From Fratercula arctica (lineage: Eukaryota; Chordata; Aves; Charadriiformes; Alcidae), in the NCBI GenBank assembly GCA_947846985.1, contig CANTUZ010000002.1:137415889-137479888 (forward strand): DNA of 64,000 nucleotides, given 5' to 3'. Of the stretch, positions 24,495 through 36,454 are shown in pieces; position 1 is the first letter of the stretch, and each line of letters starts with the position of its first letter. The notes under the pieces are model-generated. The model saw nothing but the letters and a program-made list of their open reading frames with translations, made no database searches and was not told where the DNA came from. The translations under genes were made by a program, and so were the position numbers.

Positions 24495-27458
24495 CTCCTT
24501 TTCACAGAGCAAGACCACAAAGTCAGCTCTTCCCTGTAAGAACATTACTCCAAGGTACTTCTTAAAGGACCCAGCAGAAGTACAGCCCAATTTATTTATT
24601 TTTCTATAAGTGCCTCTCTAGGTGCCCTGGCCATTTCCATCAATAAAGCAATGCATCATATGGATTATTTGTGCTTTGTGTGACACCAAAACAGGGCTGC
24701 TGCAGAAGTATCCAAAAGCTTAGAAGCAAGCGTCTACACAATAACAGAATAAAAATAAAATCTCAAGTAGTGCTCAAAAAATGTAGAATGACCATGTTTT
24801 GCAAAGAAGTATGGGACGCTTAGACACCTGAAGACACTGATAATTTTTTTTAGTGGTCAGGAAGACACATAAAACAGTGACTTACAGAAGAGCAATGATG
24901 ACACTCATCCCTAAGCACAGAAGCCTTCAGTGAGTTTAACACCTTCCATAAGTCAATCTGAGGCTACTGTCTTCTTCCTGCAAGTCTGTTTGAGTTGATG
25001 GTCGTATTTAAAAAAATTAGACAGCTAATAATTGCATAATAAATGAATAATCAGAACTCTGAAAGATTTTTTAACTATCAGATGTATAAAACCAAGTAAT
25101 TTTACCTGTCCTTGTTATTTTCTCCCTCTTTCCCACCTATTCCTTGTACTCTTTGATTATCTTCAGTCAGTTTTGACACTATTTAAGAAAAGGGAATTTA
25201 TCTTTTATTTTGTTTGTGTTACTTTAAGTACAAATATTTCTAACCAAAGTTTAAACCCTTGAGTCCTAAAGAAATAATAATTAATAAAATTTAATGAGTA
25301 TTTTCCTGCAAGAACCTTGAACACTTCCAGACTTACAGAAGCAGGTTAGATTCAAATTTCCAGTCTCAACTTGTCTCAGAAGTTCTTACTGAAGGAAAAC
25401 TTAAATGGGATTAACTTCCCATTTCGTCACTCGGGAAATGTGCAACAGCAAAACAAAATTCTTAATTGTTTTAAAACCACATTATTTTCTGATTTGAAAA
25501 GATAACTATTTTTCAGGTAATGAAGATCTAAAATCATACCATCTTGATAGATCTGCCAGAAATAACTTCTTATAAGAACAGTTCCTGGAATGTCAGCACC
25601 ACTAACTGAATCATAGTTGTTTTCTTGGTCAGCATCTACAATATTTTTATTGATGTTTCTATGTTGGGATGAAAACAGTTTGCATCCTGCATATTTCCTC
25701 TGGTATTTCATCTTTATTTTGACTATATGTACAACACAATTACAACAAAAATGCTGCCAGTTTGAAGGTCATGCTCTAAACTAATTTGTATTTGATGCTC
25801 TTAAAACTTATTCTTTATAAAACTTTTGAAAGTTTAGTTTTAATAAATTTGCTGAGATATATTTAACATATCAGTTATGTTAACAAATCAGTTTAACAAA
25901 TCTGACAAAATTTCTCTTTTCCACTGAAGACCACAAGGTGGCACGTGAAACACAGAATAAACATACTTGAAAGAAAAACAGTAGAAAACCAGTAGACAGT
26001 TCTACCAGATGACCATTACCTGAAAATTCAAACAGTTTTAAGAATCAGTCTAAGTTTTTTTGTGGAGTTTTCTCTTTTTCAGTCCAAGGTCTTTACGTTG
26101 GAAAAGGAATAAGGTGCACAAGTCTTTTATTAACAAGGAGGGACTATTTTTTCTAATATAGAAGTATATTAGGGCATTCTAACAAAGACATTGGTTCTTG
26201 TTACCAACAGAGGTAAAATACAGAACAACTGGTGTAAACTTCAGAAAATTTCTTCCATTATTTCCCTTCAACAGCCATAAAACCCAGCCAGACCATTGTG
26301 TATGCAGCTGTAGTGTGCTAAATCTTCATTTTAATGAAAAATTTATTCAGCGTTTCTGTTAAACTGTATTTTAAAATGCAGAAATACGGCATCTGGTGCC
26401 ATTGTGCTACACCATGGAAGGTCTGATCTTGTTCACACTGATGTCTGTTTGAGTACAATGAAAAATTTTTCACTTTTCTCACACACTTCTGAATTCAGTG
26501 GATTCAGCAGATGTCTTTGGGATGCCTAAAGGTCACTAAAAATGTGAGGGTGTTAACTTTTAGGAGCTAGTTGTTGGGGTGTCTTCTTTTCATATGCTTT
26601 AACCATGATGATAACATCACATTTTAGCCACTGCCAATAAAGAGTACATCATGTTGATGTGTCCAGTTTTCTGAACTGCACCCCAGGGAAAAAACTTCAT
26701 TCTGCAGATCACTTCAAATGTATTCCCAAATCCAAAAAATGTCTTTCTGCCCCATCCCAACTACCATCTCAGCCTGTCTGTGCTATTTTCCCCTGTATGA
26801 TGGTGAGCTGTGGTAACTCTAGGCCTGTTAAATCGTTACAGGTTTTTTATATATTGGCCAAGTGTTAAGAAGCTGATGGAAGACCCCTGCAAAAGAGGTC
26901 CATGTACTGCAGCCTAGACACTTGAGAAATGGTCATGCTAAAACCTATAGGCATTCAGACAATTTGAACCTGTAGGAGTGGTGTTTGGTACCCTGTGTAT
27001 GTGGGCTGGTAAATGGGGTCATCATTTAATATCTGTTTTACATATATATTACTCATGAAAATATTTCACCGTCATTTTGGGGTTATTTTTTTTAAGATCT
27101 TTTTCTGGAATTTACCCTCTCCCTAACTGTTACATTTGTGCTGAAAATATGCCTCACGTTATTCCCAGATGACACATGTTGATTACATAGACAAACAGGA
27201 AGAGAGGGCCATGTGGTTATGCCCAAAAACCAAGGAGATGATTAACAGGGTTGATTCATTCTGGCTTATAAATACCTCAAGACATAAATACTGTTGCTAA
27301 AAGCCATAGACCTTCAGCAGAATACTCATCAGGAATTACCTGCTCCTAAATGAACAAGAATTAATTGCACTTATTAACAAAATGACTAAGGCTTGGATTA
27401 TCAGTGAATGGGGTTGAACATTGTAGTCAACAAACACCAGGGAGGCTTTGTGTGTCTC

Positions 27459-27497
<39 letters not shown>

Positions 27498-29098
27498 GAG
27501 AAAGTGTTGCCATAATCACACAATCATTATACAAGAAAAATGGTATTTCATTAAACAAAAGAGTATCTATTGGAGGTGACTCAGAATCACAGAATTCGGG
27601 CAAGATTTGAACTTGCTCAAGCCTGAAGTGTTTCAAACCTGGAGATGGAAACTGGGACTGCTGCTTCGATTGAGAATTCAGTCTTCTACTGTACTAAGTA
27701 TGCTCAGTTCCTACAAGTCTTAGCTCCTCATTTCACTTACACATAGGCTGCATCTAAATTTGATTTCAAAGCACACAGGTACTGTCAAATAAACACCCCA
27801 ACTTTTTACCCGTATTGAAGTGCCAACATAAAACACAAAAAAGGAAACGTAAATGGTTAACATTTCCAGCCCCCACCGGACCACCTGATTCTATGCACCC
27901 ATTTGATCACCTAGACCTCTCCTTACAGTCTTGTAGTAAAGCAATGAATGTTATCCTTCATGACTCTGACATGACTGACAGTTTGACAGATATTTGGAGA
28001 GAACCGAAGCTATTCAAGCTACAGGACAGGGCTGCAACAGCTTATGTACTTGTGGGAGCTGTAGTTGCAGACCTGGGAGATTTTTGACAGTCTAGGCAGT
28101 GCTTTGCATCAAATTTGCCACACTTGCATAACAGTTTAAATTGAAAAAGAGAAAAAAAGGGAGAAAAATAAAATTTGCTCTAATGCATTGCTGAAAGTAA
28201 ATTTTTCAGCTTGCTCTCAGGTGAAATAATTTTGTGTGAAACACCAAGAACATCACCATTTTACACTGAAAACCATAATAAAGGTTAAAACCTAGAAGTG
28301 TGTGTGTGGGGGGGGAAGCTGAAGCATTTGAGGAAATACCCCAGCCTAAAAAATGAACATAGCCTGATCCTGAACATAGTAGACCACTGAGTGCCTTATA
28401 CTACCTGTGCTAGTTAAATTCAGAGGCGTCAGGGAATGCTCCCAGACACTAGCACTCGATCTGCCAGAAGATTGTCCTATCAGAAGACTATTAGAATAAT
28501 CCCTCTTGGGTCATGAGAAATACCACTCTCCTAAACAATCCTCCTGCTTCAGGAGTTAGAGACAGGAACTATCCTTAACAGGTATTTCCGATACATATTC
28601 TCTGTTTTGGATGGATGACAGTCATCCCATGCTAGCTGGCCTCATTGCTAAGAAATGGTCCAGCGTGTGTTTAATTTATTAGCATGGATTCATCACCAAG
28701 AGACTTGGGCTTCATGTGGCCCCAGAGAATCCAGAACAGCACATGTTGAGGAAGGTACAGAAGAGTACCACAGTGCTATTGTGTCCAAGCAGTATCCATC
28801 AAAATCTCCCCCTCTTTCCCTTCCTCCTTCTCTACCAAGCTTTTGCCTCTGCATTACTTCCACACAGAAAGCTTTACTGGGTTCATGCAAAGCAGATGGC
28901 TAGGAAGAGGACTGGCATCATAAAATTTCCCATGTCCCACAGGCAAGTGGAGAAAAGAGGAAGCTCAGTGAAAACAGCAAATAAACATCAAAATGATTCA
29001 AGCATGGGGTGGCTTTGTTAAAATGTTAGTGCTGAAAGAAAATAACATTTATCTTCAAGAGAGCACCAGTTTATCCATCAGAGTTTATCCTAACAAAA
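24495..29098. other. Intergenic, no recognised gene
   Basis: AT-rich. The only clear element is the (GAAA)n microsatellite at 27460-27504. Short open frames only. Confidence 0.7.
27460..27504. repeat. (GAAA)n microsatellite
   Basis: About ten GAAA units with a terminal GAGAGAAAG variation. Confidence 0.97.
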
Positions 29099-29540
29099 TC
29101 ACAGAATCACAGAATGGTAGGGGTTGGAAGGGACCTCTGGAGATCATCTAGTCCAACCACCCTGCCAGAGCAGGGTCACCTAGAGCAGGTTGCACAGGAA
29201 CACAGGAATGTCTCCAGAGAAGGAGACTCCACCACCTCTCCGAGCAGCCTGTTCCAGTGCTCTGCCACCCTCAAAGTAAAGAAGTTCCTCCTCATGTTTA
29301 GATGGAACTTCCTATGTTCAAGTTTGTGCCTGTTACCTCTTGTTCTGTCACTGGGCATCACAGAAAAAAGACTGGCCCCATCCTCCTGATACCCACCCTT
29401 TAAGTATTTATACACATTGATATGCATCTTCTTTTATCCAGCCTGAAAAGACCCAAGTCCCTCAGCCTTTCTTCATAAAAGAGATGTTCTAGTCCCCTAA
29501 TCATCTGCGTGGCCCTTTGCTGTACCCTCTCTGGCAGTTC
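29099..29540 (-). mobile_element. CR1 LINE 3' fragment
   Basis: Reversed tail (AAAATCACAGAATCACAGAATGG), then 3' UTR and the ORF2 end. On the - strand, [19 protein letters not shown] and [14 protein letters not shown] are readable, followed by the 'gaagaaaggctgagggactt' segment. 5' truncated. Confidence 0.92.
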
Positions 29541-30773
29541 CCTGTCCCGTAACATCATACTTATGACGTGTCATCACCACATGGGCACCAACACAGCGGT
29601 AGCACAAGATGGAAATAAAATCCCAGGTGACTCAGAAGTATTGTATTCCCAAGCGCTGCCTCCCTCCCTCCCAACTGCTAGAAAAGCTCCTACCAGCTCT
29701 GTGCCTTGATTCAGTCACCTGGGTAGTGTCGACATGTTGCAATAGCTGCATACAAGTAGTTTCATGCAGATCTCTTAATGCAAAATTGTGTAAGCAGTCA
29801 TCTAAAACAATAGGTAATAATTTCCAAAAGAATTCAGATGTTCAGGAACAGCCCAGCTAGTGTGTGGCACACGCTAACAAGGAGGGTTTAGTTAAGGCTG
29901 GCAGGAGACTACAGGGATGATTGCAAACGGTGTTGGCTTCCACAGTGTTCCTCCGTTGTAGCCCTCACTATCGATAGATCTGAGCAAGTGTATCATCATA
30001 TCGTCAGGGTGGCAGCAGGCAAAACAGGATCTCAGCCAGAATCTAAACACCTGGTGTTTTGTTTTGGAAAAGTATCAAGACTGGGAATGATTTCTTACTG
30101 GTAAGAACAAGAGCAATTGAAGAGGTTATTATCAAACAAGCAAGGACAAAGGCATTGTGATTACTGAATGAAAGCTCATTTTCTAAAACAGGATCCTTTA
30201 TAGCACTCTAGATATACAAATAAAATTCAGGGACTATCAAGAGTTAGGAGAAAAATAATATCTTTTCCCCAGATGTCTCAAAATATTTAATAGGTAGCAG
30301 GATCTGTCATGTTTAAGTCCATCAGTAAAAATATTCTAAAGTTTATGAGAGGTATGTGAGTCCATGTTCTGACTATTGCCATGCTTTTCTATTACTTCAT
30401 ATGATCATGTAAATAGCTTTATCTAAGTGATACAGATTAGTGTATTTAAGATTAGCATTTTCCTGTTCTCAGGTTAGTCATATCCAATAAATCTTGATAA
30501 TGGATATTAAATGTTATATGTTCATAGGAAATCATATTAGTGATCTGAACAAGCATTCAATAATCTTCACAAGACTTTTGCTGGTTTTGATTTTAATCAC
30601 TTATCATTTGTTTTTTTACTACCTTGCTAAAAATATGGCAGCTTGGTATATATCCTCCCCAAATTTTGTGGGCAAGATAATAATTCCATTTTGCTGGGCC
30701 TGTCATTCTAAATCTTGCCATGAAAATGATCCTACTTGCAAAATACCTGTAAATACCACCAAAAAGAAGAAGG

Positions 30774-30793
30774 AAAAAAAAAAAAAAAAAAAA
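30774..30793. repeat. Poly(A) tract
   Basis: Run of 20 A preceded by an A/G-rich stretch. Confidence 0.95.
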
Positions 30794-32205
30794 GTAGTCT
30801 TAAAAAAACCAAGGAAGAGCCCTGATAGAGCCAAAGTAAGGCTATATTTATGAGGCAGGACAGATGGTGACCATCACAGCCCTGATGCCACTGTTTGGTG
30901 GGAGCTACTGGTAGCCGTCCTCTCTGAATATTGCATCAATTTGTACGAGAAGCACAGAACAAGAAGAGGCGGCAGCTGAGGTGGGAGAATATGATGCACA
31001 GGTAGATCTCTTCCCACCTCTTTTCCCGACAGGTCACAGCTGGGTGACACATCGCGACTGAGATCCATCCTTGATCCCAACACATAGTCATAGCCTAAGT
31101 GTTTGATATAGTCCGCCGGTTTTGATAGTCTTCCAGCTATTGACATGAGAGAGGATCATTTGATTGTCATCTCTGATTTTCAGTGTAATTCCAGCTGTTT
31201 CATTAAACCCAGATACATCTATAAAACAAATGACCAAAAAGGCCAGACCTGAGGCATACAGGCAGTATAAATCACACTTTCAAAACTGGGAACAAACCAG
31301 GAAGCTATTCTTTCTAAAAACTGGCATACAAGGAGAAGTTGCACTGAAAGGAAAGTATTTGAAACCATGACAAATTGAACCCGATTTATTTAGGGAGAAC
31401 ATTACCCCTCTTCGGACAGGATTAAATCAGTTTTTAAACAGCATCATGAAACCATAACTTCTTTAAATCTGAATATCTTGCCTTGACAACAAACAGATCT
31501 ACACAACTTTCAGTGCGGTTGTGGGAACACAGTTGAACTGGCGAATTTTAGAAACACTGCAATTGGATTTGGTGTTTAATGTCCATAAAAATGAAGGCAC
31601 TAAAATTCTTCCGGATGGAGGGACAAGACTGCAACAAATTCCTTGAGAAAAACAAGTCTTTCTATTAACACAGACATGCACAAGGTGTGCATTTTTATAT
31701 GTGCATATTTATATACGTATATGTATATAAAGGGGTGCATGCACATCTATGCATTGAAGGCCTGACTTTCAGATGCAAACAATGTGTTTGAGTTCCACAG
31801 ATACACATGAAAAAAACACCTTTCTGTATTTAGTACCCTTTTCTCAACATCTGTGTGAAGACCTGTTTACAGCAGAAATCTAAAAGCCCTTTCCAGGCTT
31901 TGCTGCCCACAGGGAAGAATGTCAGAAAACAAACACTAGCTCAGTCTGGAAAATGTGTTTAATTTTAGCTGTTGTTTTATCTGATATTTTATACAGAGAT
32001 ACAAGGCATGAAAAGCATTTTACAAGTTCGTATCATCATGTGCAGAACACACAGTAGCTTCCCTCCTGGCTTTTGCAAGCTGAGGACTAAGCTCAACATA
32101 GCTGTCACACTTTCAAAACCAGTTTCGCCAAATACTCCTTAAATTCAAGAAAGAGAATTACGTCCATTACAACACTAATGAAACCATGAGGACTATTACA
32201 CACAA

Positions 32206-32224
32206 CCCCCCCCCCACACACACC
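32206..32224. repeat. C-run followed by (CA)n
   Basis: Eleven C followed by a short CA repeat; simple sequence. Confidence 0.85.
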
Positions 32225-35200
32225 CTCTTTGCTGTGGACCTTTGCTTATCTCATTACCAATGTGGACTTCCAGAAAATTCCCGTGTGAAGGGAAGAGTCA
32301 GACCAAAGACTTCTTAATAAGAATGAAAAGGTCAATGTGGGAATTCTCACAAGTTAAAAATTCAAAGAAGAAACCAAGAGGCAGCTGTTTATCTGCTAGA
32401 TGGTCTAAATACTGTTTCCGTCATTTAGAAACAGTATTTAATAAAAGCTTTTGTTTTATTGAAAGCCTGATCTACCTTAGGGAGCCCACATTAACAAGGA
32501 TCCTACCTACAATCATAATGAAGGACTTAGAAACTTCTCTTTGAGTAAGAAGAGTACTTTTTTATTCCTATGTTCATTAGACAACAAGCAATGTGAAAGT
32601 CACACCTTGCTGTACCAGATCATTTATCAGCTGATCCAATGAGACAAAGGACAAATTACAGATTACATCACCTCCTCCATCAAATGTAGCAGCAACACTA
32701 TCAGGAACAGGGTAGACTAGGCCAAAAAAGGTTTATTGCATAAATAACACATTAAAAGGTGATTATCAGATATTCTACCGGTTCCTTTTATTAGTATACA
32801 ATGCATCTTCTCTATGGTCGACTGCACATTTTCAAATTACAATTTAATGGGTCTGTGCTTTGCTAAAGGCCTCTGCAATACCACGAAAAGCTGTTCTGAC
32901 ATGGTCTGACAGCCAGCCTCTGGAACGGAAAGAACGCACAAACCTACTTTTCCTCCCCGGTCCTCTGCTCAGGCTCTGGGACCTAGATTCTGACCTTCTG
33001 GTCTATATTCTTTCTTTATCAGGCAGAAAGAATCAAGTTACTTTATCCAGAAAAAATCTACGTGCTCACTGCTTTAGAACTTCCCACAGATGTAACTCTT
33101 TTAACATGATTACAGAAAACCAGGGGTGGAAAGGTTTCTTCTAGATAAGCATTGTATCCCACTACCACCACCAGCCAGGAACGCACAAATTACCACTGGC
33201 ACAAGCAGCTTCACTACACATTGTCCCCATCACCCTTCTCTTCGCCTAACGAACACACCTTTGGGAAGTCCATCGCATGTTCTTCACTGAGGAGGGAGCT
33301 GCACTTCCTCCGTGAGTGAGGTTTGAGCTGCCACTGTTGCATAAAGAGATAGATGGAGTTTTACAAGAAAATGCTTATTTTCTCGATCTTCAGCACATTG
33401 AAATCTAATCAAAGTTCACTATTTAGTCATTGACTATCCTTAAATCTGCCACTGATTTTTCCTGCAGGCCACTTTGCACACATTGCAAGAAGGGATCCTG
33501 CTTACATTTAGAGATACCAAAGGGATTTTAAGTAAAAATCGGTAACAACGAAAACAATGAAGTTTAGATCTTTTGACATGTGATGAACCGCTGAAACAAG
33601 TTATAGTTTATACTGATTGAGAAATATAGTTTTGAAGGTATCTTTCAAAAATCATTAAATGTGATTAAAAAGAAAATCAATTGCACATAATGAGTAATGA
33701 GTGCAATACAAGTCTCTCAGATATGAGGCTATCACCCAATTTACAGTTGGAAACAGCAAGTCAACAGATATTGTTACATGGCTTTCCCAAACACCATTAC
33801 AGCATTGATTTAAAGTTATAGTTAATCTAAAAATCCGAACACCATATATAATACTTCAATTGACATCACGTCATATTTGAGTTTTAAAACAGTTAACAGT
33901 TTCAACACAGTATCAAAGGAATAATTTAAAGCTTTAATTTGCACTGAAGTTACTTTGTATTTTAGCTGCAGTTTGTGGCACATAACCTCAACAATGAAAC
34001 TTTAAGGCAGCTGTGATGCCATTTATGTCATTTGAGAGAATGCCTTTTAATATACTAACCAAAAAAAAGGGGGATTTCCAGAAGCAGTAATGATTTACTC
34101 TCATTTTTCCCTCGGAAGCCCCTCTTTGTCTTGAGAGATCCAAGTCACCAGTTTATCTTTTTGGAAATTCTGCTTTAGTGTGTCAGCAAAACATGCGGCT
34201 CCCCACAGCCCTACAGCCACAGAACTCGGATCAAATGGAGTATTCCTCTTCCCTTCCCACCCTGACTAGCAAGCTTGCCTTCAAACCCTGGCAAAATTCC
34301 TAAAGACCTGTAAAAAGCAGCAACTAACTACTTAGTCCTGTTACTCGTCCGGTATTGCTTTACTGTGATGAAAATGTCAATATTGCTTCCACCCAACTGG
34401 TAGAAACTAGCCCAGGTTTTTCTTTGCGTGGTCCAAAACCCACTGACATCAATGGAAATGGACGGGTTCTTTAACAGTAGACTTTATAATATACGTATAT
34501 ATTATAACAACAAACAGTTCTACACTTTATAACAAAACAATTAGTTAAATAGACTATATAATAGACTATCATAATGCTCTTGGCACTGTTACTGATCTGC
34601 CACCTTTTAAAATCACAATAATCTTACTTTTTAAGTTAGTGTATTTAAAACTATAAATATACATGAAATCAATACAGCACATGGCAATAAGATGCACAAA
34701 TATTTTTTTGCACAGTATCTTCAAGTTTTTAGTATAGTGACATTCATGATCTCCTAATGGGAAATGCCATAACTGTGTATTTACTCAGTGGTTTTGTAGT
34801 ACATGCTCATGGTAGATGTCCACTGCATATTATTTTCTTTAGGAAATAAAACCCTTCTTATATATCAAAGTTGAAATAGTATGACATATAGTACTACTGA
34901 CATGATAAATATAGAGAGGATTATGCATAAACAGATACCCAAAACTTGCATATTGCAAACATTGCATCAAAATTACACTTCTGGGAAACCACCTAGTACG
35001 TGAAGGACAAAGGCTAAATGAAAACTGAAAATAGAGTAAGTCAGCACTTGCTTCATATGGCTGCTCAGTGTGTTAGCAATGCTGCAGCATCTGGAGGATA
35101 TAAATCATCCAAGATATAAGAAAACTGGAAAAACATAGCAAAGCTATCAAACGTACTAGGAGCTAGACAGACCTGAAAAATAATTGTCATGCCTTAAAAT

Positions 35201-35534
35201 GCATGCTGTGAAATATTGCATGATACCATAGTCTGAAAATTTAGCTCCTTTCCCTCATTCTCTGGTCCTTATCCATTACTGGGAGAAAAGAGGAGAGGTG
35301 AAAAGCCACAGACTTTTTGAGTGTTATGTATGCCCAAGATCCACACACACGGAAAGGCGAGGGATTTGCTCTGTTTACCCCCATTTCATCCTATGGAACT
35401 GTCACTCCCTGTGGAAAGCTACAGACTTCTAACTCTAAGCTAAAGCATTTTGTTAGTCTATGAGAACTTGAGTGGGTGAACAGGCCTTGCAAACCCTTCC
35501 TGCGTAACTCTCTCATAAAGCTGTCACAATCCGA

Positions 35535-36266
35535 TCCGGCAGCTTGCACTGAGCGGGGGCAAAGGTGAAATCACGCTTTTGGGAAATTTCGAAATTGCCT
35601 TTTTGAAACGCCGCTATCCTGAAAAAAAAAATCTTCCTAGGACAGACAGGGTGGAGATAAGCGAGTGCAAGAGCTAACTCTGCTCACACTTCATCTGAGC
35701 AATGAACACACACCCAGAACTGCACAAATCATAGCTCCGCAGAGCGGCGGGCGGCGCCGCCGGCCCGGCTCGGCCCTGCCGTCCCGCATCATCCTTCTAA
35801 AAACCAGAAATAACACATCCCTCGCCCTCCTCCCCCACGGAGGCGCTTGCTTCCCTCCTCTCGCTCATCCTCGTCCCGGGGGATGCCTCCCGGCACGACT
35901 TTCCCCGGACGGGGTGGGGGGATGCTCCATCCCCGGTCCGGGGGATGCCTCCCGGCATCGCGTCCCGGCTCCCCCGGAGAAGGAGGCTGCTGCCCCGGCA
36001 CAGCTCTCCCGGGGAACCCCCGGTTCGCTCCCGGGTTTTTCCTCCCCGCAAGGCTCATGGCGGCGGCACCGTCTTCCCCGAACCCGGGAATCCGCGGGAG
36101 GCCGTTTTCCGCGGGGAAGGGAAGTCGCTCCTCCGTGGGGCTGAAGGAGGAGCGGGCTGCCGGCGGACTGGAGAGGAGGCGGGCCCGGGGGGGCGGGTGG
36201 AAGAGGCGGGGAAGGAGGGCGAAAGGAAGGGCTCTCCGGACCCGTCCCCGGCGGCGGAGTGCGAGG
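35535..36266 (+). promoter_or_regulatory. RIPK2: CpG-island promoter and probable 5' UTR of RIPK2
   Basis: GC and CpG density rise sharply from about 35.53 kb and stay high to about 36.86 kb, covering the start codon and the first part of intron 1. GGGCGG-type Sp1 boxes occur (for example near 36190). No TATA box is apparent, as is usual for CpG-island promoters. The transcription start cannot be fixed from sequence. The many long open frames on both strands here are GC-driven shadows. Confidence 0.8.
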
Positions 36267-36454
36267 ATGAGCTGCGGGGATGGTGGAATCCGGGCGGGCG
36301 CCATCAGCTACTCCCTTCCCTCCATCCCATCCAACAAACTGCCGGATTTGCGTTTTATCAGCCGCGGGGCTTACGGTACCGTCTCCGCCGCCCGCCACGC
36401 TGACTGGAGGGTCCCGGTGGCCCTCAAATGCCTGCAGGGACCGCTGCTAGACAG
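36267..36454 (+). CDS. RIPK2: RIPK2 coding exon 1
   Basis: Encodes residues 1-62 plus two bases of codon 63. It contains the segment KLPDLRF, the glycine-rich loop RGAYGTV and the ATP-anchoring VALK lysine (Lys54). The loop between VALK and PLLD is two residues shorter than in human. The donor is acag/gtaaca. It lies inside a CpG island with unusually high GC compared with the other exons. Confidence 0.95.

Larger units (their letters stand above)
29541..35534. other. Intergenic upstream flank of RIPK2
   Basis: AT-rich with a poly(A) at 30774-30793, an alternating AT/TG tract at about 31690-31730 and a C-run plus CA repeat at 32206-32224. No gene or repeat family was recognised. Distal regulatory elements could lie here but cannot be called from one sequence. 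Confidence 0.65.

Noticed and set aside
30874..31146. 90-codon - strand frame (segment YIKHLGYDYVLGSRMDL looks protein-like).
   Set aside because: No second segment, no splice-site support and a low-complexity second half. Too little to call.
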